Of a stretch of 7,711 nucleotides of DNA, positions 1-5,668 are shown in pieces (the stretch's first letter is position 1; each line of letters opens with the position of its first letter). The DNA comes from Bacilli bacterium. Lineage in GTDB: Bacteria > Bacillota_I > Bacilli_A > RF39 > UBA660. The position numbers and the translations under genes were made by a program. The notes below the pieces were generated by a model that saw only the letters and a program-made list of their open reading frames with translations, had not been told where the DNA came from and did no database searches. The stretch lies in the NCBI GenBank assembly GCA_024693165.1, contig JAILLM010000103.1:1-7711 (forward strand). Reading direction: 5' to 3'.

Positions 1-22
1 CATCAAATAAGAGTCAAACTTC

Positions 23-51
23 TTGTTTAAAATAATATATTTTGTTAATAT
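23..51 (+). promoter_or_regulatory. Weak candidate promoter for the thioredoxin-like gene
   Basis: A TTGTTT hexamer at 23-28 and a TAATAT hexamer at 46-51 are 17 bases apart, with a TGT just before the second (extended -10 type). Both hexamers are poor matches to consensus, so this is tentative. The first 30 bases stay open in frame 1 up to a TAA at 28-30, and frame 3 is open to a TAA at 33-35. Either could be the end of an upstream gene, but too little is visible to choose. Confidence 0.3.
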
Positions 52-68
52 TTAAATAGGGTGAGAGT

Positions 69-578
69 ATGGAAAAAGAAATTAAAAAAACTAATTATTT
101 TATATTATTTGCAATGATAGTTTTAATTCTTTCTATATGTACTGCAACTTATAATATTTATTCAATTTATAGAAATAATAAAGCTAATTACTCAAGTCCA
201 TTGAACCTATCTAAAGAAGTACAATATTCTGAACTTACTGATACTACTGTTGAGATGAGTGAAGATGCTTTTCTAGTATTAAGTTATTATGGAGATGAAG
301 ATATATATCAAAATCAAAAGAATTTAAAATTAGTATTTAGAAAGTATGGTCTATTAGATAATATAATCTATGTAGATATTACTGAAGAATATGAAAAAGA
401 TGGGTTCTTAGAAGATATAAATGATGTTTTAGGTTTAAAAGATTTCAAAATAACAGAAGTACCTACAATTATATATTTTAAAGAAGGAAAAGCAAGTGCC
501 ATTGTTAAAACAACAAATGGAATAATAGATTCTTGGTCACTTGAAGAAATTATTCAAAATAATACAAATGTAGATTAA
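69..578 (+). CDS. Membrane-anchored thioredoxin-like protein lacking CXXC
   Basis: The protein has 169 residues. Residues 9-35 form one hydrophobic segment after a short lysine-rich N-terminus, which predicts an anchor with the rest outside the membrane. The remainder looks like a degenerate thioredoxin fold: a beta strand at 67-73 (AFLVLSYY), a strand at 98-104 (NIIYVDIT), then the VPTIIYFKEG stretch at 131-140, whose Pro132 sits where thioredoxins carry the cis-proline. The only cysteine (Cys24) lies in the membrane segment, and the place where CXXC should follow the first strand reads GDEDIYQNQ. It is therefore unlikely to be a thiol oxidoreductase; a binding or chaperone-like role is possible but inferred. 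The start is preceded by AGGGTGA at 58-64. The stop codon lies inside the downstream terminator hairpin, so the gene is probably transcribed alone or is the last gene of an upstream unit. Confidence 0.7.
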   Translation: MEKEIKKTNYFILFAMIVLILSICTATYNIYSIYRNNKANYSSPLNLSKEVQYSELTDTTVEMSEDAFLVLSYYGDEDIYQNQKNLKLVFRKYGLLDNIIYVDITEEYEKDGFLEDINDVLGLKDFKITEVPTIIYFKEGKASAIVKTTNGIIDSWSLEEIIQNNTNVD

Positions 579-592
579 AATCTACATTTTTT
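567..592 (+). terminator. Rho-independent terminator overlapping the gene end
   Basis: AATGTAGA at 567-574 pairs with TCTACATT at 581-588 around a TTAAAA loop, followed by a T-run to 592. The TAA stop codon at 576-578 of the thioredoxin-like gene lies in the loop, so the last codons form the 5' arm of the stem. Confidence 0.75.
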
Positions 593-602
593 ATTGTATA
601 AT
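575..602 (+). promoter_or_regulatory. Candidate promoter for trmL
   Basis: A perfect TATAAT lies at 597-602, with TTAAAA at 575-580 as a possible -35 at 16-base spacing. The predicted start, near 609, would give a leader of under 20 bases. The -35 would fall inside the loop of the preceding terminator; its match is weak, so the -10 is the main support. Confidence 0.4.
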
Positions 603-625
603 ACTTAACTGAAAGAAGGATTACT

Positions 626-1159
626 ATGTTAAATATTGTTTTATATCAACCAGAAATACCTCAAAATACAGGTAATATCATGCGTACTTGTGTAGCAACT
701 CATACACATTTACATTTAATTAAACCATTAGGATTCTCTATGGATGAAAAAGCTATTAAAAGAAGTGGAGTTAATTATATAGAAAATTGTAAATGGACTA
801 TATATGAAAATTGGGAAGACTTTGTATCTAAAAATGATGGGGTTTACTACTTCTATACAAGATATGGTCATAAACCACATAGTGACTTAAATTATACTGA
901 TGAAGCTAATGATAATAAAAATATCTACTTAGTATTTGGTAAAGAATCTACAGGCATTGATCCCAAAATTTTAAAAGATAAATTAGATAACTGTGCAAGA
1001 ATACCAATGACTGATAAAGTAAGAGCACTTAATGTATCTAATTCAGTAGCTATTTGTATTTATGAAGCTTTAAGACAAAGAAATTATGAAGATTTACTAA
1101 GAGATGAACCAAGTGATGAAGGTCATAAAGGACCAAGATTCCTAGAAGATTACAAATAA
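626..1159 (+). CDS. trmL: tRNA (cytidine/uridine-34-2'-O)-methyltransferase TrmL
   Basis: This is a SPOUT-class enzyme of the TrmL (YibK/CspR) family, 177 residues, slightly longer than the usual 155-160 because of an extra charged C-terminus. By family knowledge it uses S-adenosylmethionine to methylate the 2'-O of the wobble base in tRNA-Leu(CAA) and tRNA-Leu(UAA). Visible motifs are PEIPQNTGNIMR at 9-20, FGKESTG at 104-110, and IPM at 126-128 followed by RALNVSNSVAI at 133-143; the last two form the trefoil-knot cofactor site. AGAAGGA at 614-620 is well placed before the ATG. The gene is convergent with the ferredoxin gene, shares a bidirectional terminator with it, and appears monocistronic. 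A tRNA-Leu(TAA) gene lies further right at 6619-6707. Confidence 0.95.
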   Translation: MLNIVLYQPEIPQNTGNIMRTCVATHTHLHLIKPLGFSMDEKAIKRSGVNYIENCKWTIYENWEDFVSKNDGVYYFYTRYGHKPHSDLNYTDEANDNKNIYLVFGKESTGIDPKILKDKLDNCARIPMTDKVRALNVSNSVAICIYEALRQRNYEDLLRDEPSDEGHKGPRFLEDYK

Positions 1160-1162
1160 AAA

Positions 1163-1187
1163 CAGTATCAAATGATACTGATTTTTT
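1163..1187. terminator. Bidirectional terminator between trmL and ferredoxin
   Basis: CAGTATC at 1163-1169 pairs with GATACTG at 1174-1180 around an AAAT loop. It is followed on the plus strand by ATTTTTT. On the minus strand the same stem is followed by TTTTTATTTG. It can therefore end transcripts of both convergent genes. Confidence 0.75.
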
Positions 1188-1380
1188 ATTCTTCAATTGA
1201 AATTGCTTCTACTGGGCATCCTTCTACTGCTTTTTGAGTAGATTCTACAGGTGTTTCATTAACAACTTCTGGAAAACCATCTTCATTAAAATCAAAGTTT
1301 CCACCTTCGTTAACTCCACAATTAGCAACACATGCTCCGCATCCGATACATTTAGTTTTGTCTAATACTACTTTTGCCAT
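1186..1380 (-). CDS. Small [4Fe-4S] ferredoxin
   Basis: A 64-residue acidic ferredoxin, a soluble electron carrier. The N-terminal motif CIGCGAC places Cys11, Cys14 and Cys17, and the C-terminal EGCPVEAI gives Cys55-Pro, the usual fourth ligand of one [4Fe-4S] cluster. Cys21 is a fifth cysteine at the position that binds the second cluster in two-cluster ferredoxins, but its partner motif is absent, so a single cluster is predicted. The ATG at 1380-1378 is chosen over an in-frame ATG at 1407-1405, because GGAGG (1391-1387) lies six bases before it and the residues upstream (FYNKWRLI) are unlike the family. It has its own promoter and terminator, so it is monocistronic. The redox partner cannot be told from this window. 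Confidence 0.92.
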   Translation of the reverse strand: MAKVVLDKTKCIGCGACVANCGVNEGGNFDFNEDGFPEVVNETPVESTQKAVEGCPVEAISIEE

Positions 1381-1386
1381 AATTAA

Positions 1387-1391
1387 CCTCC
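1387..1391 (-). promoter_or_regulatory. Ribosome binding site that fixes the ferredoxin start
   Basis: A perfect GGAGG on the minus strand lies six bases before the ATG at 1380-1378. The longer frame starting at 1407 would place this site inside the coding sequence, so the shorter start is preferred. Confidence 0.85.
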
Positions 1392-1406
1392 ATTTGTTAT
1401 AAAACA

Positions 1407-1435
1407 ATTATATTATATCTATTTTAATTGCACAA
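1407..1435 (-). promoter_or_regulatory. Ferredoxin promoter
   Basis: Read on the minus strand, TTGTGC (1435-1430) and TATAAT (1412-1407) are separated by 17 bases. A second, overlapping TATAAT lies at 1417-1412 but would give only 12-base spacing. The predicted start falls about 20 bases before the ATG, leaving room for the GGAGG site. Confidence 0.6.
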
Positions 1436-1438
1436 TAA

Positions 1439-1459
1439 AGAACATTCAAAGAATGTTCT
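1439..1459. repeat. Perfect 9-bp inverted repeat, possible operator
   Basis: AGAACATTC at 1439-1447 and GAATGTTCT at 1451-1459 are perfect inverted copies separated by AAA. The repeat ends three bases upstream of the ferredoxin -35 on the minus strand. No T-run follows on either strand, so it does not look like a terminator. The position suggests a site for a dimeric regulator of ferredoxin, or of both divergent units; no known regulator consensus is matched with confidence. Confidence 0.5.
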
Positions 1460-1587
1460 CACTATACACTAAACAGATATTCCTTATAGTTTAATCTTAT
1501 CATATATAATGTATAAATCAAGTATAATCTTCTATATGTACTTTTTAATTAATTGATGTTAATATAATAGTGATAGGATGTGTAAAT
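1460..1587 (+). promoter_or_regulatory. Probable promoter region of the four-gene operon
   Basis: This stretch holds no gene. It contains three TATAAT hexamers on the plus strand, at 1505-1510, 1523-1528 and 1563-1568, none with a convincing TTGACA-like partner at 16-18 bases. The operon downstream must start somewhere here, because the flanking gene on the left points away. The -10 at 1563-1568 would leave a leader of only about 13 bases. Confidence 0.35.
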
Positions 1588-2481
1588 ATGCAATCTAGAA
1601 TGGAAAAGTATAACAATCAGGGTCCTTTTACATCAAGAGTGGAAAAGAACAAAGCTTTATACGAAGAAGTAAAGAATAGTTCTATTACTGATTTTAATGT
1701 AGAAGAAAATACAACTATGCTTAACAATAATTCATCTAGAATTGATGCTGGCAACTTAAGAAACTTACTTGATAATGATTATGTAGATAACACTCCTAAA
1801 AGAAGAAGTATTGTGATTGAAAATAATCTTGATGAACCTGAGCCACTTCATGATACAAAAGAATATGATATTAATGTTATTCTTAAAAAAGCAAAAGAGG
1901 GTAAGGATATCAATTACAACAAAGAAAGACTTAAAAGCGTTAGACAAACTCAATATGAAATTCTTAATAATTTAGATTTATCAAAACCTTCAGAACCTGA
2001 TGCTTATCATAATAAGAAAAAAGCAGATGAAGATAACTTAATGGAATTAATTAATACCATTACTGTTTTAGAACTTAAAAATAAACAAAGCAAAAAAGAT
2101 GATGAAGTTTCACAAGCTTTAGATTTATTTGATGATCTTAATGAAGAAGCTCTTGAAGAAGAAGTTAAACCTGTAGTTATTAAAGAAAAGGTTGCTGAAA
2201 AGCAAGCTGAAGTAAAACAACAAGCAAAAGAAGAAGTTAAAGTTGAACCTAAAAAAGAAGTAGTTAAAGAACCTACTCCTGAAACACATGATGAACATGT
2301 TACAAAAACATTATCAAAATTAAATATAGATATGGATTCATATGACGAATTTGGAGATGTTGTTAAAGGAGATAAATCAACATTTATATTAAAAGTAATG
2401 ATATTCCTAGTTGTTGTTTTATTAATAATTGGTACAATATTCATAGTTAATAATATGTTGAACCTAGGATTATTTGATTAA
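1588..2481 (+). CDS. Tail-anchored acidic/lysine-rich protein, unknown function
   Basis: I do not recognise this protein. From the ATG at 1588 it has 297 residues. The N-terminal two thirds is hydrophilic and probably largely extended, with a more ordered, helix-prone segment near 93-131. Residues 192-231 are rich in Lys, Glu, Val and Pro with a repeating KE pattern. A single hydrophobic segment lies at about 266-288, seven or so residues from the C-terminus, so the bulk should face the cytoplasm as a tail-anchored protein. The ATG at 1588 (AGGA at 1575-1578) is preferred to an upstream in-frame GTG at 1570, whose extension contains that Shine-Dalgarno site. It is first in an operon with the next three genes, with 14 bases to the next start. 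Confidence 0.75.
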   Translation: MQSRMEKYNNQGPFTSRVEKNKALYEEVKNSSITDFNVEENTTMLNNNSSRIDAGNLRNLLDNDYVDNTPKRRSIVIENNLDEPEPLHDTKEYDINVILKKAKEGKDINYNKERLKSVRQTQYEILNNLDLSKPSEPDAYHNKKKADEDNLMELINTITVLELKNKQSKKDDEVSQALDLFDDLNEEALEEEVKPVVIKEKVAEKQAEVKQQAKEEVKVEPKKEVVKEPTPETHDEHVTKTLSKLNIDMDSYDEFGDVVKGDKSTFILKVMIFLVVVLLIIGTIFIVNNMLNLGLFD

Positions 2482-2495
2482 AAAGGAAGGATAAT

Positions 2496-3290
2496 ATGGA
2501 AGTAAGATTCACTCAAAAGTATTTTATTAACCCGGCTTTTGAATATGGAATAAGATCATATATTTCATATAAGAATGGTGAAGGATATCAACGTCTTCAT
2601 ACTTTTGAGATGTATGTAATTAAAGCTTTAACTATTATATATGGTGAAAAAGCAGTTCTACTTCCATATAAAATAGATAACGAAAAAGCATTTAAATGTA
2701 ATATGCTTATATATGATTTTAAAGAATCTGATTTAAATGATTTTATTAGTAATATGAATTCTTATTATGAATTCTTAAAGAATTATAAAGATGGAGTTAA
2801 AGTAACTGGTCTTATTGCTGAAATTGAAAAGTCATTATTAAAAATGATTATGAAACGTAGTAAAAGAAAAGCATTTACTCCTGAAGAAATCAGAGAATTT
2901 GATAAAATCTTTACACCAAATGAAGGGGACTTAAAGAAATTTAAATCTATTGTATCTTCTGATAAAGAGCTTATCTTAAGAACATGGACTAATGATAAAA
3001 TTCAAATTACTAATACTCAACTTGATCTTATGGCTGTTAATACTGCACTATTACATCCAAGTATCTATCAAAAGTATGGATTAGACATAAGAAATGTTGC
3101 AGTCTTAGATGATGATAAAATTAATGATATTAATAGAAAAATAAAAGAAGAAGAACTTATTAAAACTTCAAAAATGAATATGCCATTCAAGAAAAAAAGA
3201 AAATATGGATATGGCTTTGCAAGTGTCTTGTTAATATTAGGAGTAATTAGTACATGTGCTGCAGTAGCAATCTTCTTATTAGCAAGATAA
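2496..3290 (+). CDS. Second tail-anchored protein, unknown function
   Basis: I do not recognise this protein. It has 264 residues. Residues 1-110 look like a compact, aromatic-rich folded domain. A basic stretch follows (MKRSKRKAF, about 119-127), then a mixed helical region to about 225. A KKKRK cluster at 232-236 precedes one hydrophobic segment at 241-263 that ends the protein. The positive charges before the segment predict a cytoplasmic body with the C-terminus outside. AAAAGGAAGG lies just before the ATG. It shares its single C-terminal anchor with the preceding gene and is 12 bases from the following one, so the two tail-anchored products are probably made together. Confidence 0.8.
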   Translation: MEVRFTQKYFINPAFEYGIRSYISYKNGEGYQRLHTFEMYVIKALTIIYGEKAVLLPYKIDNEKAFKCNMLIYDFKESDLNDFISNMNSYYEFLKNYKDGVKVTGLIAEIEKSLLKMIMKRSKRKAFTPEEIREFDKIFTPNEGDLKKFKSIVSSDKELILRTWTNDKIQITNTQLDLMAVNTALLHPSIYQKYGLDIRNVAVLDDDKINDINRKIKEEELIKTSKMNMPFKKKRKYGYGFASVLLILGVISTCAAVAIFLLAR

Positions 3291-3302
3291 TCGGGGGATA
3301 AA

Positions 3303-3578
3303 ATGAAAATAGAAAATAATGGTTTTGAATACGAATTAGAAAAAAATTATAGAGATGGATTTGATAAAGAAGCATTTTTAGAAAGAGTTACTGAATATTT
3401 TGATGAATATGATTATATATTAGGTGATTGGGCTTATGGAAAGTTAAGACTAAAAGGTTTCTATGATTCAAAGAATAAAAATGTTAATAAAATTAATGAT
3501 ATAAAACTACTTGATGATTACATCAAAAACAATTGTGCATACGATTGTAAATATTTCCTACTAAAAAAAGTAAAATAA
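3303..3578 (+). CDS. yutD: YutD-family protein
   Basis: This 91-residue protein matches the YutD-like family (formerly DUF1027), widespread in Bacilli and of unknown biochemical function. The signature GDWAYGKLRLKGFY lies at 41-54, preceded by DGFDKEAF at 18-25. The C-terminal NCAYDCKYFLLKK holds Cys78 and Cys82. The length fits the family's conserved core. GGGGGA lies shortly before the ATG. No signal peptide or membrane segment is visible, so it should be cytoplasmic. It is third in the operon, between the second tail-anchored protein and the Pro/Ala-rich protein. Confidence 0.88.
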   Translation: MKIENNGFEYELEKNYRDGFDKEAFLERVTEYFDEYDYILGDWAYGKLRLKGFYDSKNKNVNKINDIKLLDDYIKNNCAYDCKYFLLKKVK

Positions 3579-3611
3579 AGAATAAAGAAAAAAATAAAAG
3601 GGTTGGTTAAC

Positions 3612-5321
3612 GTGAATAATAAGATTTATATTGTTGACAGAAATGGTAATCAAGTTATAGTTGAAGGGATTGCATACATCGAGTTAAAAGGCGATGGTTT
3701 TGCTAATGAGTATTTATTTTATACTTTAAATGAAATAGTAAATGGTGATTTAAATAAGATTTATGTAGCTAAAGTAAATAATGACAACCTTACAATAGAT
3801 GATGCAGAGTGGGAAAATATTAAAGCTGCAATGAGAGCAATTACCCACCAAGAACAAGTTGAAGGCTTAACATACCTAAACATGTTTGATGAAAAAGGTG
3901 AGGTAAAAGTTTTCAAAACAGAAATTCCTCGTAAATTAGCATTAAAATTAGATAATTTAACTGGAATCATAGATACTTATAAAATTGCTATAAGTAATCC
4001 TGGTAATAAAAGCGATACAGCAGCGGTCGGAGGTCAATTTATTGATCCTGAATTATTAGTTGATAAAGGAAATGAAAAATCAATTGATAATACTAATACT
4101 CCAAGTGCATTTGATGGTTCAATTAAACCAAGTGTACCTGAAGCTATTCCACAAGTTCAAGAAGTTGCTCCTGTTGCACCTGTTGTTCCACCTGCTGCAC
4201 CAGTACAAGAACCAGCACTTGTTGCCTCAGCACCAACACAAGCTCCAGCAGCTCCTGTTCAAGAAGTTCAACCAGCTGTTGATGCACCAGCAGTAGCTCC
4301 AGTACAACCAGTAGTTGCAACTCCTCAAGTTCAAACTGTTCAAGCTCCAGTTGTTGAGTTACCAACAGTTCCTGTACAAACTGAAGAACCAAAAGAGGAA
4401 ACAAATCCTTTTGAAGAAATAAAAGCAATTGCACCAACTCCAATTCCTGAAGTATTAAAGGAAGATAGTTTTGCAATTCCTGTTAGTACACCACCGGTAC
4501 AAACTACAAGTGGTACTAGCACTATCGAAGATAATGATATCTTTAATGAAATAATTAAAGAATTATCTGAAATTAAAAATCAAAATAAAGAAATTCAAGA
4601 ATCAATAAGAAAATTACAAAATAATATTGCTAATATAAATACTAATTTATCTCAACAAGAGATAACAAATTCGCAAGGTAGTTATGATGGTATGATTAAT
4701 ACTAATATGGCTAATACTACTGAAGATGTAGCAGCCATTGATATTACAAGTAACGGGGCAGTTGTTATTCCTTCGTTTGAACAAGCACAACAAACTGCAC
4801 AACAAACTGCGAGTGTAATATCAACAAATGTTTTAGAACCAAGTAACAATGTTATTGATACTTCAGTTAATACAACAATTAATACAGTTCCAATATCAGA
4901 TGTTATTGAACAACCAACACAAGCTGTGATTACTCAACCAGTTGATCTTCCAGCACCTGTGATTGAACAACCGGTTAGTCCTGCACCTGTAAGTGTACCT
5001 GTTCCTGAAGCTCCAACTGTTCCTGTTGTAGAAACACCAGTTGCACCTGTTCAAGAACCTGCACCTGTTGCTCCAGTGCAACCTGTAGCACCAGCTCCTG
5101 TTCAAGTAGCTCAACCTGCAGTAATTGAACAACCAACAGCTGTAACTGAAGTTCCAGAACTTCCACAAATAATTCCTGATGTGCCAATGGCAAGTGATAC
5201 ACCAAATATCATTATGCCAAATGGAGATCCTTTAGCTGATCTTCCACCAGTACAAATGCCAATGGGTGTTTCTGCTGGAGATGATTCATCAGCAGTTGGA
5301 TCAACAATTACAGGTATTTAG
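3612..5321 (+). CDS. Pro/Ala/Val/Gln-rich protein with central coiled coil
   Basis: I do not recognise this protein as a whole. From the GTG at 3612 it has 569 residues. Residues 1 to about 125 are a folded domain with beta strands (KIYIVDRNGNQVIVEG) and a DDAEWENI segment; it is reminiscent of the small DUF1292 domain, but this is tentative. Residues 175-255 and about 432-523 are low-complexity tracts built from APVQ, APVAPV and VQEP units. Between them, about 306-350 has a heptad-like charged pattern typical of a coiled coil. The C-terminus is glycine-, proline- and methionine-containing. No signal peptide, membrane segment or sorting motif is visible, so it is probably cytoplasmic and may act as a scaffold (inference). 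The start is uncertain: a TTG lies in frame at 3603, but AAAAGGG at 3596-3602 spaces better to the GTG. It is the last gene of the operon. Confidence 0.75.
   Translation: MNNKIYIVDRNGNQVIVEGIAYIELKGDGFANEYLFYTLNEIVNGDLNKIYVAKVNNDNLTIDDAEWENIKAAMRAITHQEQVEGLTYLNMFDEKGEVKVFKTEIPRKLALKLDNLTGIIDTYKIAISNPGNKSDTAAVGGQFIDPELLVDKGNEKSIDNTNTPSAFDGSIKPSVPEAIPQVQEVAPVAPVVPPAAPVQEPALVASAPTQAPAAPVQEVQPAVDAPAVAPVQPVVATPQVQTVQAPVVELPTVPVQTEEPKEETNPFEEIKAIAPTPIPEVLKEDSFAIPVSTPPVQTTSGTSTIEDNDIFNEIIKELSEIKNQNKEIQESIRKLQNNIANINTNLSQQEITNSQGSYDGMINTNMANTTEDVAAIDITSNGAVVIPSFEQAQQTAQQTASVISTNVLEPSNNVIDTSVNTTINTVPISDVIEQPTQAVITQPVDLPAPVIEQPVSPAPVSVPVPEAPTVPVVETPVAPVQEPAPVAPVQPVAPAPVQVAQPAVIEQPTAVTEVPELPQIIPDVPMASDTPNIIMPNGDPLADLPPVQMPMGVSAGDDSSAVGSTITGI
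4134..4400 (+). repeat. First Pro/Ala/Val/Gln low-complexity tract
   Basis: In-frame short repeats of CCT/CCA, GCA/GCT, GTT/GTA and CAA codons encode APVQ-like units. Composition is clearly richer in G and C than the neighbouring genes. Similar units recur at about 4907-5180. Codons are varied between copies, which suggests selection on the protein rather than recent DNA duplication. Confidence 0.7.
4907..5180 (+). repeat. Second Pro/Ala/Val/Gln low-complexity tract
   Basis: This is a second tract of the same unit type (VQEPAPVAPVQPVAPAPVQ) near the end of the same protein, separated from the first by a Ser/Thr/Asn-rich stretch and the coiled coil. It is degenerate at the DNA level. Confidence 0.65.
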
Positions 5322-5326
5322 ATAAT

Positions 5327-5355
5327 AAAAAAGAGAAGCGATTGCTTCTCTTTTT
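5327..5355. terminator. Strong bidirectional terminator
   Basis: AAAAAGAGAAGC (5328-5339) and GCTTCTCTTTTT (5344-5355) form a 12-bp stem around a GATT loop. The A-tract and T-tract make it work in both directions, ending the four-gene operon and the convergent NifU-like gene, whose stop codon touches its right edge. Confidence 0.9.
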
Positions 5356-5587
5356 AAATTTCAGTATTAATTACACCTTTGCATTCAGGAAGTACTTCTT
5401 TGATTGAAGAATAAATTCCATCTTCAATAGTAACATCCATCATCGCACAGTCTACACAAGCACCATAAAATTTTATATATACGTAATCATCCTCGTATTT
5501 AATAAACTCCACATCTCCACCTTCCATATTAAGGTAAGGTCTGATTTGATCTAATACTTCTTTGATTTTTTTAATTTTTTCGTCCAT
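5354..5587 (-). CDS. NifU-like iron-sulfur scaffold (NifU C-terminal domain)
   Basis: This is a 77-residue, single-domain NifU C-terminal-type protein, like Bacillus YutI. The family binds a transient [4Fe-4S] cluster between subunits and passes it to target proteins. The conserved start of the domain (IRPYLNMEGGDVEFI, 15-29) is present. The cluster motif is Cys44-x-x-Cys47 in YGACVDCAMMDVTIEDGI. A further Cys69 is not part of the motif. AGGTGA lies six bases before the ATG. The stop codon overlaps the terminator it shares with the operon on its left. It is divergent from the S1-domain gene, and their promoters interlock. Confidence 0.93.
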   Translation of the reverse strand: MDEKIKKIKEVLDQIRPYLNMEGGDVEFIKYEDDYVYIKFYGACVDCAMMDVTIEDGIYSSIKEVLPECKGVINTEI

Positions 5588-5605
5588 ATTGTGTCACCTG
5601 TGTTG

Positions 5606-5634
5606 ATTATAATTTAATTTATTTACAAAGTAAA
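5606..5634 (-). promoter_or_regulatory. Promoter of the NifU-like gene
   Basis: On the minus strand, TTTACT (5634-5629) and TATAAT (5611-5606) are 17 bases apart. The predicted start falls at the ribosome binding site, so the leader would be only about 12 bases. The -35 lies within the spacer of the divergent promoter. Confidence 0.6.
5622..5634. repeat. Palindrome shared by two divergent promoters
   Basis: TTTAC at 5622-5626 and GTAAA at 5630-5634 are perfect inverted copies around AAA. Each arm supplies the -35 element of one of the two divergent promoters. Confidence 0.6.
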
Positions 5635-5650
5635 GTTATTTTGTTATTAT
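5622..5650 (+). promoter_or_regulatory. Promoter of the S1-domain gene
   Basis: TTTACA (5622-5627) and TATTAT (5645-5650) are spaced by 17 bases. The predicted start is near 5657, directly at the Shine-Dalgarno site, giving a very short leader. It interlocks with the minus-strand promoter at 5606-5634. Confidence 0.65.
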
Positions 5651-5657
5651 ATGAATC

Positions 5658-5663
5658 GAGGTG
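5658..5663 (+). promoter_or_regulatory. Ribosome binding site that fixes the S1-gene start
   Basis: GAGGTG lies five bases before the ATG at 5669. An earlier in-frame ATG at 5651 has no binding site and lies at the promoter, so translation most likely starts at 5669. Confidence 0.8.
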
Positions 5664-5668
5664 CAATT

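Noticed and set aside
1439..1459. LexA (SOS) box
   Set aside because: The GAAC and GTTC ends match, but the spacing between them is much longer than in the Bacillus-type CGAAC-N4-GTTCG box.
1453..1494. 13-codon open frame in the intergenic region
   Set aside because: It begins inside the inverted repeat, has no ribosome binding site, and its residues show nothing gene-like.
1765..2444. Two antisense open frames across the first operon gene
   Set aside because: They have no ribosome binding site or promoter, and their Ser/Phe/Ile-rich composition is what antisense of a Lys/Glu-rich gene produces.
4134..5180. CRISPR-like or tandem DNA repeat array
   Set aside because: The repeats are short, in frame and degenerate, without constant repeat length or unique spacers; they reflect protein low complexity.
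4060..5205. Several overlapping open frames on both strands inside the Pro/Ala-rich gene, including long Gln/Leu/Val-rich ones
   Set aside because: They are frame-shifted or antisense readings of the codon repeats, have biased low-complexity composition, and lack ribosome binding sites; the plus-strand frame ending at 5321 explains the region.
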